DNA of 64,000 nucleotides, taken from positions 10,307,001 to 10,371,000 of the forward strand of contig NC_060113.1 of assembly GCF_021155765.1 (NCBI RefSeq). The letters are read 5' to 3'. The translations under genes and the position numbers were made by a program. The notes beneath the pieces are model-generated. The model worked only from the letters and a program-made list of their open reading frames with translations. It was not told the origin of the DNA and searched no databases. The stretch comes from Diprion similis (lineage: Eukaryota; Arthropoda; Insecta; Hymenoptera; Diprionidae). This document shows positions 33,206 to 42,845 of this stretch, piece after piece (the stretch's first letter is position 1; each line of letters opens with the position of its first letter).

Positions 33206-34187
33206 TCATAGAATAAAGCGACGGTAATACCCTGCTAGTCCAAGAAACTGCTTGATGTTTCGCGCTGTTTTAGGCGTCGGAAATTTTTTTACTGATTTAA
33301 CTTTTTTCGGATCTGGCTCGACTCTTTTATCACTGATTATATGACTTAGGTACGTGACCTCGTGTCTCAAAAATTCACATTTGTCTGGTTGCAAAACTAA
33401 ATTGGCATTGCGGAATTCGTTCATTAATCTATTTATTTTTGTCTCGTGTTCTTTGAGTGAAGTAGCATAAACGACATTGTCGTCTAGATAAACGAACAAT
33501 TCTATTCCTTGTAGATCCAAAAGTACTTGGTCCATTAATCTCTGGAAAGTCGCAGGTGCGTTTTTCAATCCAAAGGGCATTCGCATGAATTCGTAATGTC
33601 CATATTGAGTACAAAATGCGGTTTTACATGCATCTTCTTCGTCCATTTGTATTTGATGAAAACCTGATGCTAAGTCGAATATTGAAAAGTAACGCGCGCT
33701 TCCCAACTGATCCAAAATTTCTGTGATATTTGGTAATGGGTACGCGTCACCGATTGTTTTTTCGTTTAAGCCTCGGTAATCTATCACGATTCGCCATTTT
33801 TTATTTCCTTTCGAATCGGGTTTTTAGGCACGATCCAGAGAGGAGAACTGTATGGTGATACTGATTGTCTAATTATATCATTTTTCCCATCTCTTTAACT
33901 TGCTTTGCTATTTCTTTCTTGTGTATTGGAGGAAATCTGTATTGTTTTGTGTGTACAGGAATACTATCTGTAGTTGTTATTTTATGTTTTACGGCTGTGG
34001 TGCTACCTAATGCTTCACTGGGAATATGGAATATGTCGGCATTTTCCCTAACGATTCTTTCGACACTATCTCGTTCTTCTTTGGCAAGGTGATCTAACCG
34101 GAGTAGTTCGATTATGGCATCTGAACGCTCTCAAGAGTTGCAAGTTGATATTTTAATATTATTACTTTCCGTTTGCTCATCTGCGTC
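33206..34187 (-). pseudogene. pol: GA reverse transcriptase
   Basis: The frame 33787-33206 carries RT motifs: IDYRGLN, FDLASGFHQI, MPFGLKNAPATFQ and the catalytic YLDD, here followed by Asn-Val rather than the usual Ile-Ile. Upstream, RT N-terminal sequence continues in shifted frames to 34187, where it stops abruptly at the Maverick terminal repeat. A frameshift lies near 33820. Motifs place it with gypsy/17.6-type errantiviruses. Confidence 0.85.
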
Positions 34188-35004
34188 AGTAGCAATCCAA
34201 GGGGGATTCTGCGCCAGGCATCCTACTTTATCGGCAAAGCACCTTCCCCCGGCCGCCGCTTATCCCGGACGCAAACCCATCAAGGTTATCCATACTCCGG
34301 CGAGCCGTCAGCGTTCTGCGTTACCATCACTTTGAGTTTTGTCGGTAAGGGGTTATCATCGTTTTGATCCTTGTCGGTAAGAAATCCCCTAGATTGGCGT
34401 GTCAGTCGGTAAGACATTCCCTAGATTGACGTGCCGGTCTGTAAGAAGTGCTGTCAGTTATCATAGGGGTCTTACCCTTACTATGCTTATTGAGCGTGAT
34501 CGAGCGACTGCATTACCGAGCGCAACCGCGACTCTCAACCGTTCAACGCCGAACCCTCGCACGTCGAGCTTCTGGAAGGTTCCATGAGTCAGCTTCTGGA
34601 AGATTCTTCCTCCGACGACCGAGAGGTTTCAAGGCGGAAGTGCAACGTTGGGAGGCGTATGCAATGACACTCCGACAAGTTTCGACTTGACGTCGAGCGG
34701 CCCGAGGTCAAAGGATGTCGGTGCGACGTTGAACGTGACGACCCTGAACGAATTCCCGGAATTTTAGGCCGACATACAGTTCTCGGAATCGGTCGACGAG
34801 TTTCGACTTGACGTCGAGAGGCCTGCGCCCATCGGTTTTCGGTGCAACGTTGAATTCTGGAAGGTTCCGGAGCCGTGAGAAAGATAACCTGCGACCCTGA
34901 ACCGATTCTCGGAATCGTCCGACGAGTCGCGACTTGACGTCGAGAGGCCTGCGTCCATCGGTTTTCGGTGCAACGTTGAATCCTGGAAGGTTCTGAGCGC
35001 TTGG
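34188..35004 (+). repeat. Maverick left terminal inverted repeat
   Basis: It aligns in reverse complement with 44788-45684. Sub-repeats include tracts holding cttgacgtcgag and ggaaggttc (several copies) and about two copies of a ~32-bp unit near 34375-34445. It is slightly shorter than the right copy, mainly through repeat-number differences. Confidence 0.88.
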
Positions 35005-35018
35005 TGGGAGAAATATGG

Positions 35019-35025
35019 TATAAAA
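35019..35025 (+). promoter_or_regulatory. TATA box inside the left end of the Maverick
   Basis: The sequence tataaaa lies 46 bp before an ATG (35071) and just inside the terminal repeat. It is placed to drive the rightward small ORF and the following gene. Confidence 0.5.
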
Positions 35026-35070
35026 GTCTGAATTTCAGTACGTTATTCTCACAACGATTCTTCAGCTCTC

Positions 35071-35211
35071 ATGAAAAGAACCTCCGACAAAGCACAACTA
35101 CGCCGGCGAATTGATCTGTTCTTAAAAAATCTTGTAGACTTGAAAAAAATTGTTCATCAAAAATCTGAACTTAACAAAGTGACAAAGAAGTTAGAAAGTT
35201 TGAAATTGTGA
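35071..35211 (+). CDS. 46-aa lysine-rich coiled-coil peptide
   Basis: This complete small frame, ATG to TGA, follows the TATA box. The product is highly basic and helical (LKKIVHQKSELNKV). The next gene starts 17 bp downstream. No family is recognised. It could be a real short Maverick protein or a leader ORF. Confidence 0.35.
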   Translation: MKRTSDKAQLRRRIDLFLKNLVDLKKIVHQKSELNKVTKKLESLKL

Positions 35212-35228
35212 AAAAATTAACACCAACA

Positions 35229-35549
35229 ATGGATTTCACAAAATTGAACCAAATTGGCACACTGCAAGAATTCCTACCAACGAGGAAGCTATCCGACTTG
35301 GAAGTTTTAAAAAATTACCGAGTCACAAGTGTCAGGAGGGTACAGACTCGATTTGGTCAACGGGTGGTCGTCGATGTGGATGCGACGTTCAGCGTCTTTC
35401 TCCCGGCACGCATGGCTAAGGTACTCTGCAAGGACGACGGTCTGATGCAGAACTCGGTGCAGGCTGTCGAGGAGGATCGCTTGCTGCTGAAGTATCTGGG
35501 CGGTCAATATAACCCGGTGAAATTCACCGATGCGTCTACTCTCGAATAA
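35229..35549 (+). CDS. putative ssDNA-binding (OB-fold-like) Maverick protein
   Basis: ATG at 35229 gives 106 residues. The centre has a strand-turn-strand pattern (VQTRFGQRVVVDVDATFSVFLP) like OB-fold proteins often seen in arthropod mobile elements. An origin-proximal replication role, such as single-strand binding, fits its place just inside the terminal repeat, but this is inference. A complete frame with no visible lesion. Confidence 0.5.
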   Translation: MDFTKLNQIGTLQEFLPTRKLSDLEVLKNYRVTSVRRVQTRFGQRVVVDVDATFSVFLPARMAKVLCKDDGLMQNSVQAVEEDRLLLKYLGGQYNPVKFTDASTLE

Positions 35550-35934
35550 GTTTGCACTTAATTTAAGTTTTAGACATTTAAGCAAAATTATGTGCATTAT
35601 TGTTTTTTAAAGAATATATTTTTTCACAAAATTACAAAATACTACTACTACTACGACTGTACTACGACTGTACTACTACTCCACACATGATTATAATGAG
35701 GGGTCTCTCGAAAGCTGTTACATTGATCTGAAATACACACAAACACAACAAAAACTGTAACTTTAGAAAATTTTAATATACCCTAGAATCACATAAGTTT
35801 TGTAGTTTTCATTGCAAAATAAAGAAACCAATTAATCGAACTTGTTATAAAAGTTATCACACCATTGTCCAAATACTTAAGAAAAAATCTTATCAGCGAA
35901 CGAATTATGTAAAAAATTATAATATAACTTGATC
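35550..35934. other. AT-rich spacer with (act)n microsatellite
   Basis: There is a triplet repeat of actactactacg type at about 35641-35685. No gene is seen on either strand. It separates the rightward OB-like gene from a leftward small ORF. Confidence 0.7.
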
Positions 35935-36141
35935 TTACACTTTGAGGAATAACCACGAACCATCCCCCACTCTTTCCAAGCGGGCTGTCACACCCGCTTG
36001 GTGAACAAAAATATCGTTTCGGTCCCCATCGCCATAGATCATAATGGCAAGTTGAACCGATCGAACGAGGAACCCTCGAGGTAGGTGCTCAGCCCATTCT
36101 CGAGGCACTTTCACGTTCGGTAGAATGTGGACATACTCCAT
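35935..36141 (-). CDS. hypothetical 68-aa Maverick protein
   Basis: ATG at 36141 opens a frame of 68 codons. A pyrimidine tract ending cag lies two bases before the ATG, so it could also be the last exon of a spliced gene. The product is a compact mixed sequence with alternating hydrophobic residues (FLVRSVQLAIMIYGDGD). No family is recognised. Confidence 0.4.
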   Translation of the reverse strand: MEYVHILPNVKVPREWAEHLPRGFLVRSVQLAIMIYGDGDRNDIFVHQAGVTARLERVGDGSWLFLKV

Positions 36142-37084
36142 TTCTGAGAAAAAAAACATAATTCCGTTAGATATCCAAAGTCTTGATTGCCCATCACACA
36201 CAGACGAAAAAATTTCGATATTCTGATAAAACTCACCGATATTTTTTTTGAAACGATTCCCTTTTCTAAATTCCCGGGAAAAAAGAATCTGAAAAAAAAG
36301 GCACACACGCTAAATTATTTCTCTTCGTTCGAGTAAAAATCCAAAGTTGTTGCACAATAAACGTTAAATACTTTATAACTGCATTGATTTCGATCACCCA
36401 CCTTGACGCTTTGACGGTTCGACTGCGAATGATTTCATCAGGCTTATGGAGCACCCCACTCTTCGTGCAGCTTCTTCAAGTGTTTAGGTTCACAATTAAA
36501 CCTATACGAAATCTCGAAGTGGTTGACACTTGTCGGTTACGTTTGTAAATTACCGCTGTCTTACTCTGCTCTACTGAACTAATGCAGAGGTCTCGAAATC
36601 GTAAACCTGACACCGCTGGCAAGGTAAAAACATTCCCATCGCGCGCTCAGAGAACGATATCTACTAACACTATTGCACTACCACAGCTCTGTCTCGTACA
36701 TGAAGCGTGTGAAACTTTATCGTCGAGTTCCAAGAACTGTCTTACCATCTTACACGAGCAGCAGATTCGCTCGAAAAGATCTCAAAATTTTCGTTAAAGA
36801 ATATTGTTCGCTCAAGTTCGATGATATGTGTGAGTCACGATGTACCATAAAAGGGACCGCGTCGGCATAGAGCAATCATTACGATGCAGGCTTTGCAACG
36901 ATAACTCTTGTCAAGTGTGCGATTGAAGAAGAAATAAACACGGATTCCGAAAAGTGCTTGAAATTGATAAAAATCATGGAGACGGCGTTCAAGATTTTGA
37001 GCGAGAAATCTTCACCGGCCGAGGTTCAGAAATGGATGCGATTTGGAACCCAAAATACAAGGCTTCTGAACAATCTCACATCAC
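36142..37084. other. deleted or scrambled region where most of the DNA polymerase should be
   Basis: There are only short frames and no polymerase exonuclease or palm motif. The frame at 36582-36797 is arginine/serine-rich without a domain. A frame of about 60 codons near 36890-37070 (EEEINTDSEKCLKLIK) looks helical but unidentified. A Polinton polymerase would need over 3 kb here, so a large deletion or replacement has occurred. Confidence 0.6.
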
Positions 37085-37532
37085 CGTCCCCGACGTATAC
37101 CAGTGTATGAAAGTGGACTTGCATAAATTCGACACATCTGATTACTCAGTCGATAACGCTTACGGAATGCCTTTATCAAATAAAAAAGTCCTCGGCTTGA
37201 TGAAGGATGAAAACAACAGTCGAATAATGTTAGAATTTGTAGGATTAAGAGCAAAGTTATATTCATTCAGGGTCTTAGGAGATAAGAACGACAAAAAACA
37301 TGCCAAAGGGGTTAAGGGATCAACGTTGAGAACAATAACTTTTAATGATTATTTGGAATGTGCTTTTCAACATGAAAATTTGATCAAAAGTCAGAATTTA
37401 TTCTTGAGTCAAAAGCATGAGGTTTATACTGTGGAACAGAAGAAGGTGGCACTGAGCTGGAATGACGACAAGCGGATCGTGTTTCACAACACGACCGACA
37501 CGCTTCCGTGGGGCTATAAGCCTGGACCTTAG
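37085..37532 (+). pseudogene. protein-primed DNA polymerase B, C-terminal fragment
   Basis: About 145 residues match the end of arthropod Polinton polymerases: FDTSDY near the start, then VLGLMKDE and FVGLRAK, ending shortly after a Lys-rich segment. The exonuclease, palm DxD and terminal-protein-priming regions are absent, so no polymerase activity is possible. Open frame extends upstream to 36954 but resembles nothing. A polyadenylation signal (aataaa) lies near 37625. The gene faces the leftward integrase. Confidence 0.85.
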
Positions 37533-37676
37533 CTTATACGTTTGAGCTTTGTAATCACCGTATCGTGATCTATAGGTTATGAAATATAATTGTACAACGT
37601 TGTATATAATTATATAGGATGTAAAATAAAGACACATGCCTATTTGCAATAGAATCTCTCTTATTCAATAATGATG

Positions 37677-38603
37677 TTACACGTCAGATTCATTTATCCA
37701 ACTGTTGTGTGTACTGTCAAAACCTAACCATTTAACATATAATTTCTTTCCACGCTTTTTGAGAACCTTCTCCACGAGATAGATGTCCGGATGTTCAACC
37801 TTGAGGAGCTCCTGTTCGTAGAAACCGCCAGCGATGGGTTGATTTTGATAGTCTTTGAGCTTGTACGTGAGGTGATGAGTATTTTCCACTCGGCTTATTG
37901 TGAATATTTCAGTCGTCCAATTGGGAGTATAACCTTTCTCGAAGACGTTTTTGAATTTGCTGATTCGGACTTTGTCGCCAGTTCTGAACTTTGTCGGTTT
38001 GATAGGTATCGCTCGAAGCCCTCCGTACGCCTGACGCAATAATTGCCTCTCGTTTGCAACCGTGACGTCCGATGGTTTCATTCGTATGGTTCGGTGTTTG
38101 GTGTTGTTGTAAGCCAATACCAAATCAGATAAGATGTCGAGCCACTTGTAGCTTCCTTGCATGCTGAACTGTGTCCACATTTTGCTTTTCAGCGTACGAT
38201 TGAAACGTTCACAGATCGAAGCCTTCAAATTACTGTACGTGGAGTAAAGTTTGACTCCACAGCGTGTCATAAGAGATCCGAATTTTGAGTTGTAAAATTC
38301 TGTTCCTCTGTCGACGTGTAATTTTTTCGGTACACGTCCTTGAACAAGCACAGATTCCATCGCCTTTGTAACATCATCCCCGGACTTGCTCTTTATCGGT
38401 ACAGCCCACGCATACTTTTAAAAAATATCAATGACTGTGAGCATGTACTTGTAGCCTTTGTTTTGTCCAGCGTACGAAATCATATCAACAAGATCCGCCT
38501 GCCAGGTCTCGTCGATGCCACGCACATCTACACGACGACGTGGGTAATTCCGGCGTGCAGGCTTATGCAGTTCCGTCACCAGCGCTAGCTTTTCCCCGTT
38601 CAT
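37677..38603 (-). pseudogene. Maverick integrase (rve family) with chromodomain, one in-frame stop
   Basis: ATG at 38603. The first catalytic Asp is in WQADLVDM, the second in HVDRGTEF, and the Glu in ICERFNRT, the DDE core of Polinton and retroviral integrases. The C-terminus has a chromodomain-like segment (YVKWLGFDSTHNSW) that may guide insertion to chromatin. A TAA at 38418-38420 interrupts the frame shortly after the first Asp, and both halves are otherwise in one frame. The integrase is thus a recently disabled pseudogene. It overlaps the next leftward ORF start by about 40 bp. Confidence 0.88.
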
Positions 38604-38964
38604 CTTCCAATGCTCTCAGTCTGGTATCCAATTTGGAAAGAATTTCAGCGTTTCGAATCGACAGGTCTCTGCCTGTTCTAAAATCTGTGTAGAAGGTGTC
38701 CAAGGCTTTCCCTGTGGTGGTATCCAATGCTTTGATCATTTGATCAAGATTGTCGAGTTGTTTTTGCAGCAAGTGGAATTTACGACGGAAGATTTTCAAA
38801 GTTACAGCATTGTTTGGCTCCACGGGGTCAGCTATATTGCATAGTCTTTTGTTTCGTATATCGTAGTGCCCGTCCGCTGTTACGTGAAATCCGACACCCG
38901 GAGGACCTCGAGTGCTCGCAGCTGTGTTTTTGTTCAGATGACGTCCAAACACGTCGACGCTCAT
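38563..38964 (-). CDS. hypothetical 133-aa Maverick protein
   Basis: ATG at 38964 with a complete frame. The N-terminus has GPPGVGFHVTADGHYD and NKRLCNIADP, resembling proteins repeatedly found beside Polinton integrases in insects. The C-terminal half is a long heptad-like coiled coil. A structural role, for instance as an attachment fibre, is conceivable from the fibre-like N-terminal repeat, but this is not shown. It lies between the integrase and a ~300-aa gene on the same strand. Confidence 0.6.
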   Translation of the reverse strand: MSVDVFGRHLNKNTAASTRGPPGVGFHVTADGHYDIRNKRLCNIADPVEPNNAVTLKIFRRKFHLLQKQLDNLDQMIKALDTTTGKALDTFYTDFRTGRDLSIRNAEILSKLDTRLRALEDERGKASAGDGTA

Positions 38965-38997
38965 CTCGTAAATGATTGCAGAAACGGCGTGAGTTGA

Positions 38998-39906
38998 TTA
39001 ATAAATGATTCCAGCTTCCCGCAATTCTTCGAGAATCGACATAATTTCGTTGTTGTGACTTGTATTCCCAGCCGCTTGAGATGCCGTAAGCAAACGAAGA
39101 CGTTCCACCAACTCGTTTGCGTCGTCCCAGAAAATATAATCTGTTTTAACACCCTGTCGTGTAACTCAAGCCTGAGGTAGCAAAACACCTTTGCCCGTAC
39201 GCTTCGATGACGATGGTGATGATGTATTGATGTTGAGCAGCTCTGCAATTAGGTGCTTGAATTTGGCGCTGGGGGTGTTTCGGATAGGCTTGGTGGCGCT
39301 GTAATACTTTCTGTGAGCATTTCTTGCGAGAAGGATGTTCTTGTAATTCTTCTTGTCGTTGGGGGTAACGTGAACGCTGTTCGGCATCTTCTTGAACGAT
39401 AACTCCAGCAAACCTTGAGTTTTCGGGTAGACTGTACTCCCTATGCGAATGGAATTGCGCTCGAAGCTTATCGGTGAGTCACCAACCATCAGCCCGGCGG
39501 TAGAAAGGTTCCGTACCCCGTATAAAGTATGCAGCTCGTTATGTCTGTTTTTATCCTCGAGCGTTCTAAGATATTCATCTTCTAATCCTGCAGATGATTC
39601 TGTGATTGTTTGATCCTCTTCCTCTGCAGTTGCAAAAGAGACTTCAGCTTCAGATTCCATTTCGTTCTTCGGTTCATCCATCGTTTCAGTTTTGATTTCT
39701 TCCTTCACCTCCTGCTTTACAGGTTTCGTATCTCGAGAGACGTTGACTAATTCCTGCAGCGGGGTTACCACAGGTTTGAAGACATCCTTCATTGTTTTCT
39801 GCAGCGACTCTTTTCCCGTCTTGAGGATTTTGTGCTTCCGTCGAATTGCATCACTCGCTTGAGCAATACGGCGCAAGACTTGTTTTTCCTTCCGAATTTC
39901 CTGCAT
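38998..39906 (-). pseudogene. Maverick protein of unknown function (~300 aa), one in-frame stop
   Basis: ATG at 39906. There is a basic helical N-terminus, an acidic middle (KEEIKTETMDEPKNEMESE), then a conserved core seen in many insect Maverick copies (LYGVRNLS, VYPKTQGLLELSFKK, NAHRKYY). A TGA at 39166-39168 ends the main frame. The same frame then continues with a typical C-terminus (DDANELVERLRLL, SILEELREAGI) to the stop at 38998. Function is unknown. The neighbouring genes suggest a virion or morphogenesis role. Confidence 0.75.
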
Positions 39907-39963
39907 GTTGACACAACTAGCTCAGCAACGCTACTGTTTCGTTTCCCTCGATGACCGTGTACT

Positions 39964-40668
39964 TTATTCCTTTGTCATGTTTATAAAATTGTCGAATCCC
40001 TTCCTATATCGACCGTTGTCGAGCTCTCGATCCTTGTCGATCACGAGGAACCCATATTTGTCACCGTTCCAGCATGCCACACACGAGTCTTCAAACTCTG
40101 TGTACGTCATATCGGTGTTTACGTGATCGTTGTATACGTGTCTCAGGTTCATTTCGTGTTGTTTGAATAAGACCAGCAGGTTAGTGTTATCGCGTCCGAG
40201 ATGCTTGGGGATCCGCGCGTACGTCTGACAAAGATAGGAACAGTCTACGTCGTGATGTCTACCCATGCAAAAGTATGCGCGTACGTTGTCCTGCTTCTCG
40301 CACGCTACGTCATCGAATATCATGATTGAGTTAGGTTGCGTCTCTTTCGGTGCGATGACGTGCTCATGCTCGTTAAAGGGGAAGTATTCAACACCGTCGA
40401 CGCTTTCAAGCACTTGACTGAGAAACTTGTATTTCGGTTGATTGAGAGATTTTGAGTAAACGTACAGGTTTTCAAACCTCAAACCGTTCGGATGCGTTAT
40501 AAGTGAGAACAATGCGTTGGTTTTGCGACAGCTGGAAGGTCCACAAAATACCGCACGTACACTACTCGGTAACAGTTCACCGTGGCGTTTTTTCGGTTTT
40601 TCATTTTGCTGCGTATATTTGTCAAAGTTCACCACAGGTAGCTTGATCGATTGTGTCTCAAACTTCAT
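39964..40668 (-). CDS. Maverick packaging ATPase (FtsK/HerA, A32-like)
   Basis: ATG at 40668, 234 residues. The Walker A region reads GPSSCRKTN, where the family has Gly just before the Lys, so this copy has an Arg at a key site. Walker B is SIMIFDDV. A downstream motif (LCQTYARIPKH) fits the arginine and sensor part of A32-like ATPases. Such enzymes pump DNA into capsids in Polintons, virophages and adenovirus-like particles. The frame is complete but activity is doubtful. Confidence 0.85.
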   Translation of the reverse strand: MKFETQSIKLPVVNFDKYTQQNEKPKKRHGELLPSSVRAVFCGPSSCRKTNALFSLITHPNGLRFENLYVYSKSLNQPKYKFLSQVLESVDGVEYFPFNEHEHVIAPKETQPNSIMIFDDVACEKQDNVRAYFCMGRHHDVDCSYLCQTYARIPKHLGRDNTNLLVLFKQHEMNLRHVYNDHVNTDMTYTEFEDSCVACWNGDKYGFLVIDKDRELDNGRYRKGFDNFINMTKE

Positions 40669-40739
40669 CTCGAACTTGACTGCTCGATTTTCTATAAATG
40701 CATCGTTTATAAGGACTTTCCCTCAGTCGAAGAGCGAAC

Positions 40740-41426
40740 ATGATTGTGCACACACGCGATCGTAAGCGATCCTCGAAAAAACGATCACGTGGGAGAGGAT
40801 TGGTGAATAGCATCATCAACAAACTCCCGATCGAGCTACATGTTCCCGGTTACCAATACTGCGGTCCTGGTACAAAGTTGACGAAAAGACTCGCGAGAGG
40901 CGATCCTGGTATCAATCCTCTCGACGCAGCGTGTAAGGAACACGATATAGCATATTCGAAAAATCGTGAAAATCTCGAGGCTAGAAACGTCGCGGATAAA
41001 ATATTAGCCGAGAAAGCCTGGAAACGGGTTTTAGCAAAAGACGCAAATTTAGGCGAAAAAGCAACCGCTTGGGCTGTAGCGAACACGATGAAGGTAAAAA
41101 CAAAGTTAGGCATGGGTTGTCGAAAACCCAAGAGCGTTCCCTTGAACAAAATCATACGCGCGGCAAAGCAATCCATGATACCGAGCCACAAAGCGAAAAC
41201 AAGCATCAAATCTGCACTGAAAGGTGCTCGAGAAGCTGTGAAAAAAGAAGGTGGTAAACATAACGTGCGATCACCGCGCATTCTACCGGTACCCTCAAAA
41301 GTTGGTGGATTTCTACCTTTTCTCATACCAATTTTTGCCGGTCTAAGCGCTACGGGTGCATTAGCGGGGGGTGCTGCAGGTATAGCAAAAGCTGTCAACG
41401 ATGCGAGCGCGGCTAAACGAGAATGA
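40740..41426 (+). CDS. PLA2-domain virion protein (parvovirus VP1-like)
   Basis: ATG at 40740, divergent from the ATPase gene by 71 bp. After a basic N-terminus, residues 36-75 hold the parvoviral-type PLA2 core: YCGPGT for the Ca-binding loop and DAACKEHDIAYS with the catalytic His-Asp. A basic middle follows, then a Gly/Ala-rich hydrophobic stretch near residues 185-215 that may insert in membrane. Similar proteins occur in adintoviruses and arthropod Mavericks, where the enzyme is thought to help particles cross endosomal membranes. The frame is intact. Confidence 0.85.
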   Translation: MIVHTRDRKRSSKKRSRGRGLVNSIINKLPIELHVPGYQYCGPGTKLTKRLARGDPGINPLDAACKEHDIAYSKNRENLEARNVADKILAEKAWKRVLAKDANLGEKATAWAVANTMKVKTKLGMGCRKPKSVPLNKIIRAAKQSMIPSHKAKTSIKSALKGAREAVKKEGGKHNVRSPRILPVPSKVGGFLPFLIPIFAGLSATGALAGGAAGIAKAVNDASAAKRE

Positions 41427-41453
41427 GAGGAAAGTAAACGGCACAACAAAACA

Positions 41454-41525
41454 ATGGAAGTGATCGCATTGGGTAAAGGTCTCCATCTCAAACCGTACAA
41501 GAAAGGTTTTGGTCTTTATCTTTAA
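41454..41525 (+). CDS. 23-aa core or minor-capsid-type peptide
   Basis: A tiny complete frame lies between the PLA2 and protease genes. It holds GKGLHLKPY and GFGLYL, a Gly-rich repeat like the short adenovirus pX/mu-type peptides reported for adintoviruses. It is too short for gene callers. Support is the motif plus conserved position; expression is not shown. Confidence 0.55.
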   Translation: MEVIALGKGLHLKPYKKGFGLYL

Positions 41526-41536
41526 AAAAACTAAAT

Positions 41537-41914
41537 GTGACACTACCACGCCAAGCGTTAACCAATTGGGATTTGTTGAAATATGCAAAACTTATGAAAA
41601 TTCCGTATTTCCGAGGTATCTTTATGCGAAACGAAATGCCCAAAAACGGACCGCGTAAAAACGAGGCAGCCGTCGTCAATCTTGACGATAAAGACGGTCC
41701 TGGGACACACTGGGTTGCGTATAAGAAACGTGGCAACGATGTCATCTATTTTGACAGTTTCGGTCATCTTCAACCTCCGTTGGACTCCGTGCAATATTTC
41801 GGTGTTGGTAGCGTGAAATATAACGATGAAAGATATCAAGACTACGGTACGTTCGATTGCGGACACTTGTGTCTGAAATTTCTGAGCGATGAGCTATATA
41901 AACGTCGTACATAA
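41537..41914 (+). CDS. Maverick adenain-like cysteine protease
   Basis: The frame of 125 codons starts at GTG (41537), where family members I recall start with a similar N-terminus (LPRQALTNWDLLKY) after Met. The first ATG, at 41594, would remove part of that conserved region, so the start codon may be lost. The catalytic triad is visible: His in GTHWVAY, Asp in YFDSFG, Cys in FDCGHLC. The enzyme would process capsid proteins during particle maturation, as adenovirus protease does. It lies between the core peptide and the penton gene. Confidence 0.85.
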   Translation: MTLPRQALTNWDLLKYAKLMKIPYFRGIFMRNEMPKNGPRKNEAAVVNLDDKDGPGTHWVAYKKRGNDVIYFDSFGHLQPPLDSVQYFGVGSVKYNDERYQDYGTFDCGHLCLKFLSDELYKRRT

Positions 41915-41944
41915 TTTAGTGAAGACAGTTCAACACTTGCAGCC

Positions 41945-42631
41945 ATGGATGATTCGTTTACGTTAACGATACCGGGAACGTCTTCGATTCTCGAAGCGCA
42001 ATATTTCCCCCCGATCGAACTTGCTTCAGACAAAAATTACACTCTCGGTCTCGTTGAATTGTTAACCTTCAATTCCATTCCCAACGTTGACGCTGGCCAC
42101 AATAAATTGTACATAGGTGATAAGGTAGTCACCATATCTACCGGCAGCTATAAAATTGAAAATATCGAAAAGTATGTTCAAGACGCTGTGAAGAATACAG
42201 ACATTGAAATCAGCATCAAACCTAACAATAATACGTTATGCAGCGAAATCAAATGTAACCACGTCGTGAATTTTGAGCCTAGTGATTCTATTGGTCAGCT
42301 TCTTGGATTCACACCGCGTGTATTGACGGCTAGCCAAACTCACCAATCGGATATGCCTGTAGCTATTCTCAAGGTCAACGCGTTGCGAGTCGAATGTAGC
42401 ATTACAACGGGTGCCTACGTCAATGAGCGCAAAGTTCATACTATTCACGAATTTTTCCCCATCGTTCCACCGGGATATAAGATCGTGGAAGTGCCGTCGC
42501 ACGTCATTTATCTTCCGATCACCGTAAAGACCATAGATCACGTACAGCTTCGGTTAGTAGATCAAGACGGTGACTTGGTTAATTTTCGTGGAGAAGTTAT
42601 ATCTGTGAGACTGCACATCAAATCGCAATAA
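41945..42631 (+). CDS. Maverick penton-type minor capsid protein
   Basis: ATG at 41945, 228 residues, no visible lesion. The sequence is beta-rich with spaced hydrophobic strands, as expected for a single jelly-roll penton protein: FTLTIPGTSS at the start, LGFTP in the middle, and a C-terminal strand pair (VISVRLHIKS). The position between protease and major capsid genes matches Polintons. The identification is by pattern and gene order. Confidence 0.72.
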   Translation: MDDSFTLTIPGTSSILEAQYFPPIELASDKNYTLGLVELLTFNSIPNVDAGHNKLYIGDKVVTISTGSYKIENIEKYVQDAVKNTDIEISIKPNNNTLCSEIKCNHVVNFEPSDSIGQLLGFTPRVLTASQTHQSDMPVAILKVNALRVECSITTGAYVNERKVHTIHEFFPIVPPGYKIVEVPSHVIYLPITVKTIDHVQLRLVDQDGDLVNFRGEVISVRLHIKSQ

Positions 42632-42634
42632 AAT

Positions 42635-42808
42635 ATGGGTATTGTATATAACAGATTACCCAACAAGAGTTATATTGGTAAGGCGGCATGTCCCGATCAA
42701 GTCAGTCATCGATCGATTGCCAAACCGTTAACGCGTCAAAACGTGGAATTCCTGATAGCTCCGGGTCTAAAAGTGACACCTTTTGGAAGAGGAATTTCCA
42801 ACGAATAA
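42635..42808 (+). CDS. hypothetical 57-aa Maverick protein
   Basis: This complete small frame starts 4 bp after the penton stop, suggesting co-expression. It contains VEFLIAPGLKV, a motif I associate with short ORFs upstream of insect Maverick capsid genes. Function is unknown. Confidence 0.45.
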   Translation: MGIVYNRLPNKSYIGKAACPDQVSHRSIAKPLTRQNVEFLIAPGLKVTPFGRGISNE

Positions 42809-42845
42809 AACAGCGGTTCTGCTGTTTCGTTGTCTGCTACGTACC

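Larger units (their letters stand above)
23659..34187 (-). mobile_element. errantivirus-like gypsy element GA, lacking its 5' end
   Basis: On the minus strand the order is RT (from 34187), RNase H, an insert domain, integrase, a 145-aa ORF, a chuvirus-like glycoprotein, a 12-nt polypurine tract and a 1594-bp LTR. The 5' LTR, gag and protease are missing because the Maverick begins at 34188. A 2.46-kb solo-LTR-like insert (27949-30408) sits in an AT tract between integrase and the 145-aa ORF. Without it those ORFs are about 280 bp apart. Frames are broken by several stops. That pol and glycoprotein belong to one element is inferred from shared strand, gene order and the tract and LTR after the glycoprotein. 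Confidence 0.75.

Noticed and set aside
40850-41500. 216-codon minus-strand frame opposite the PLA2 gene
   Set aside because: Antisense shadow of a gene with clear PLA2 motifs on the plus strand.
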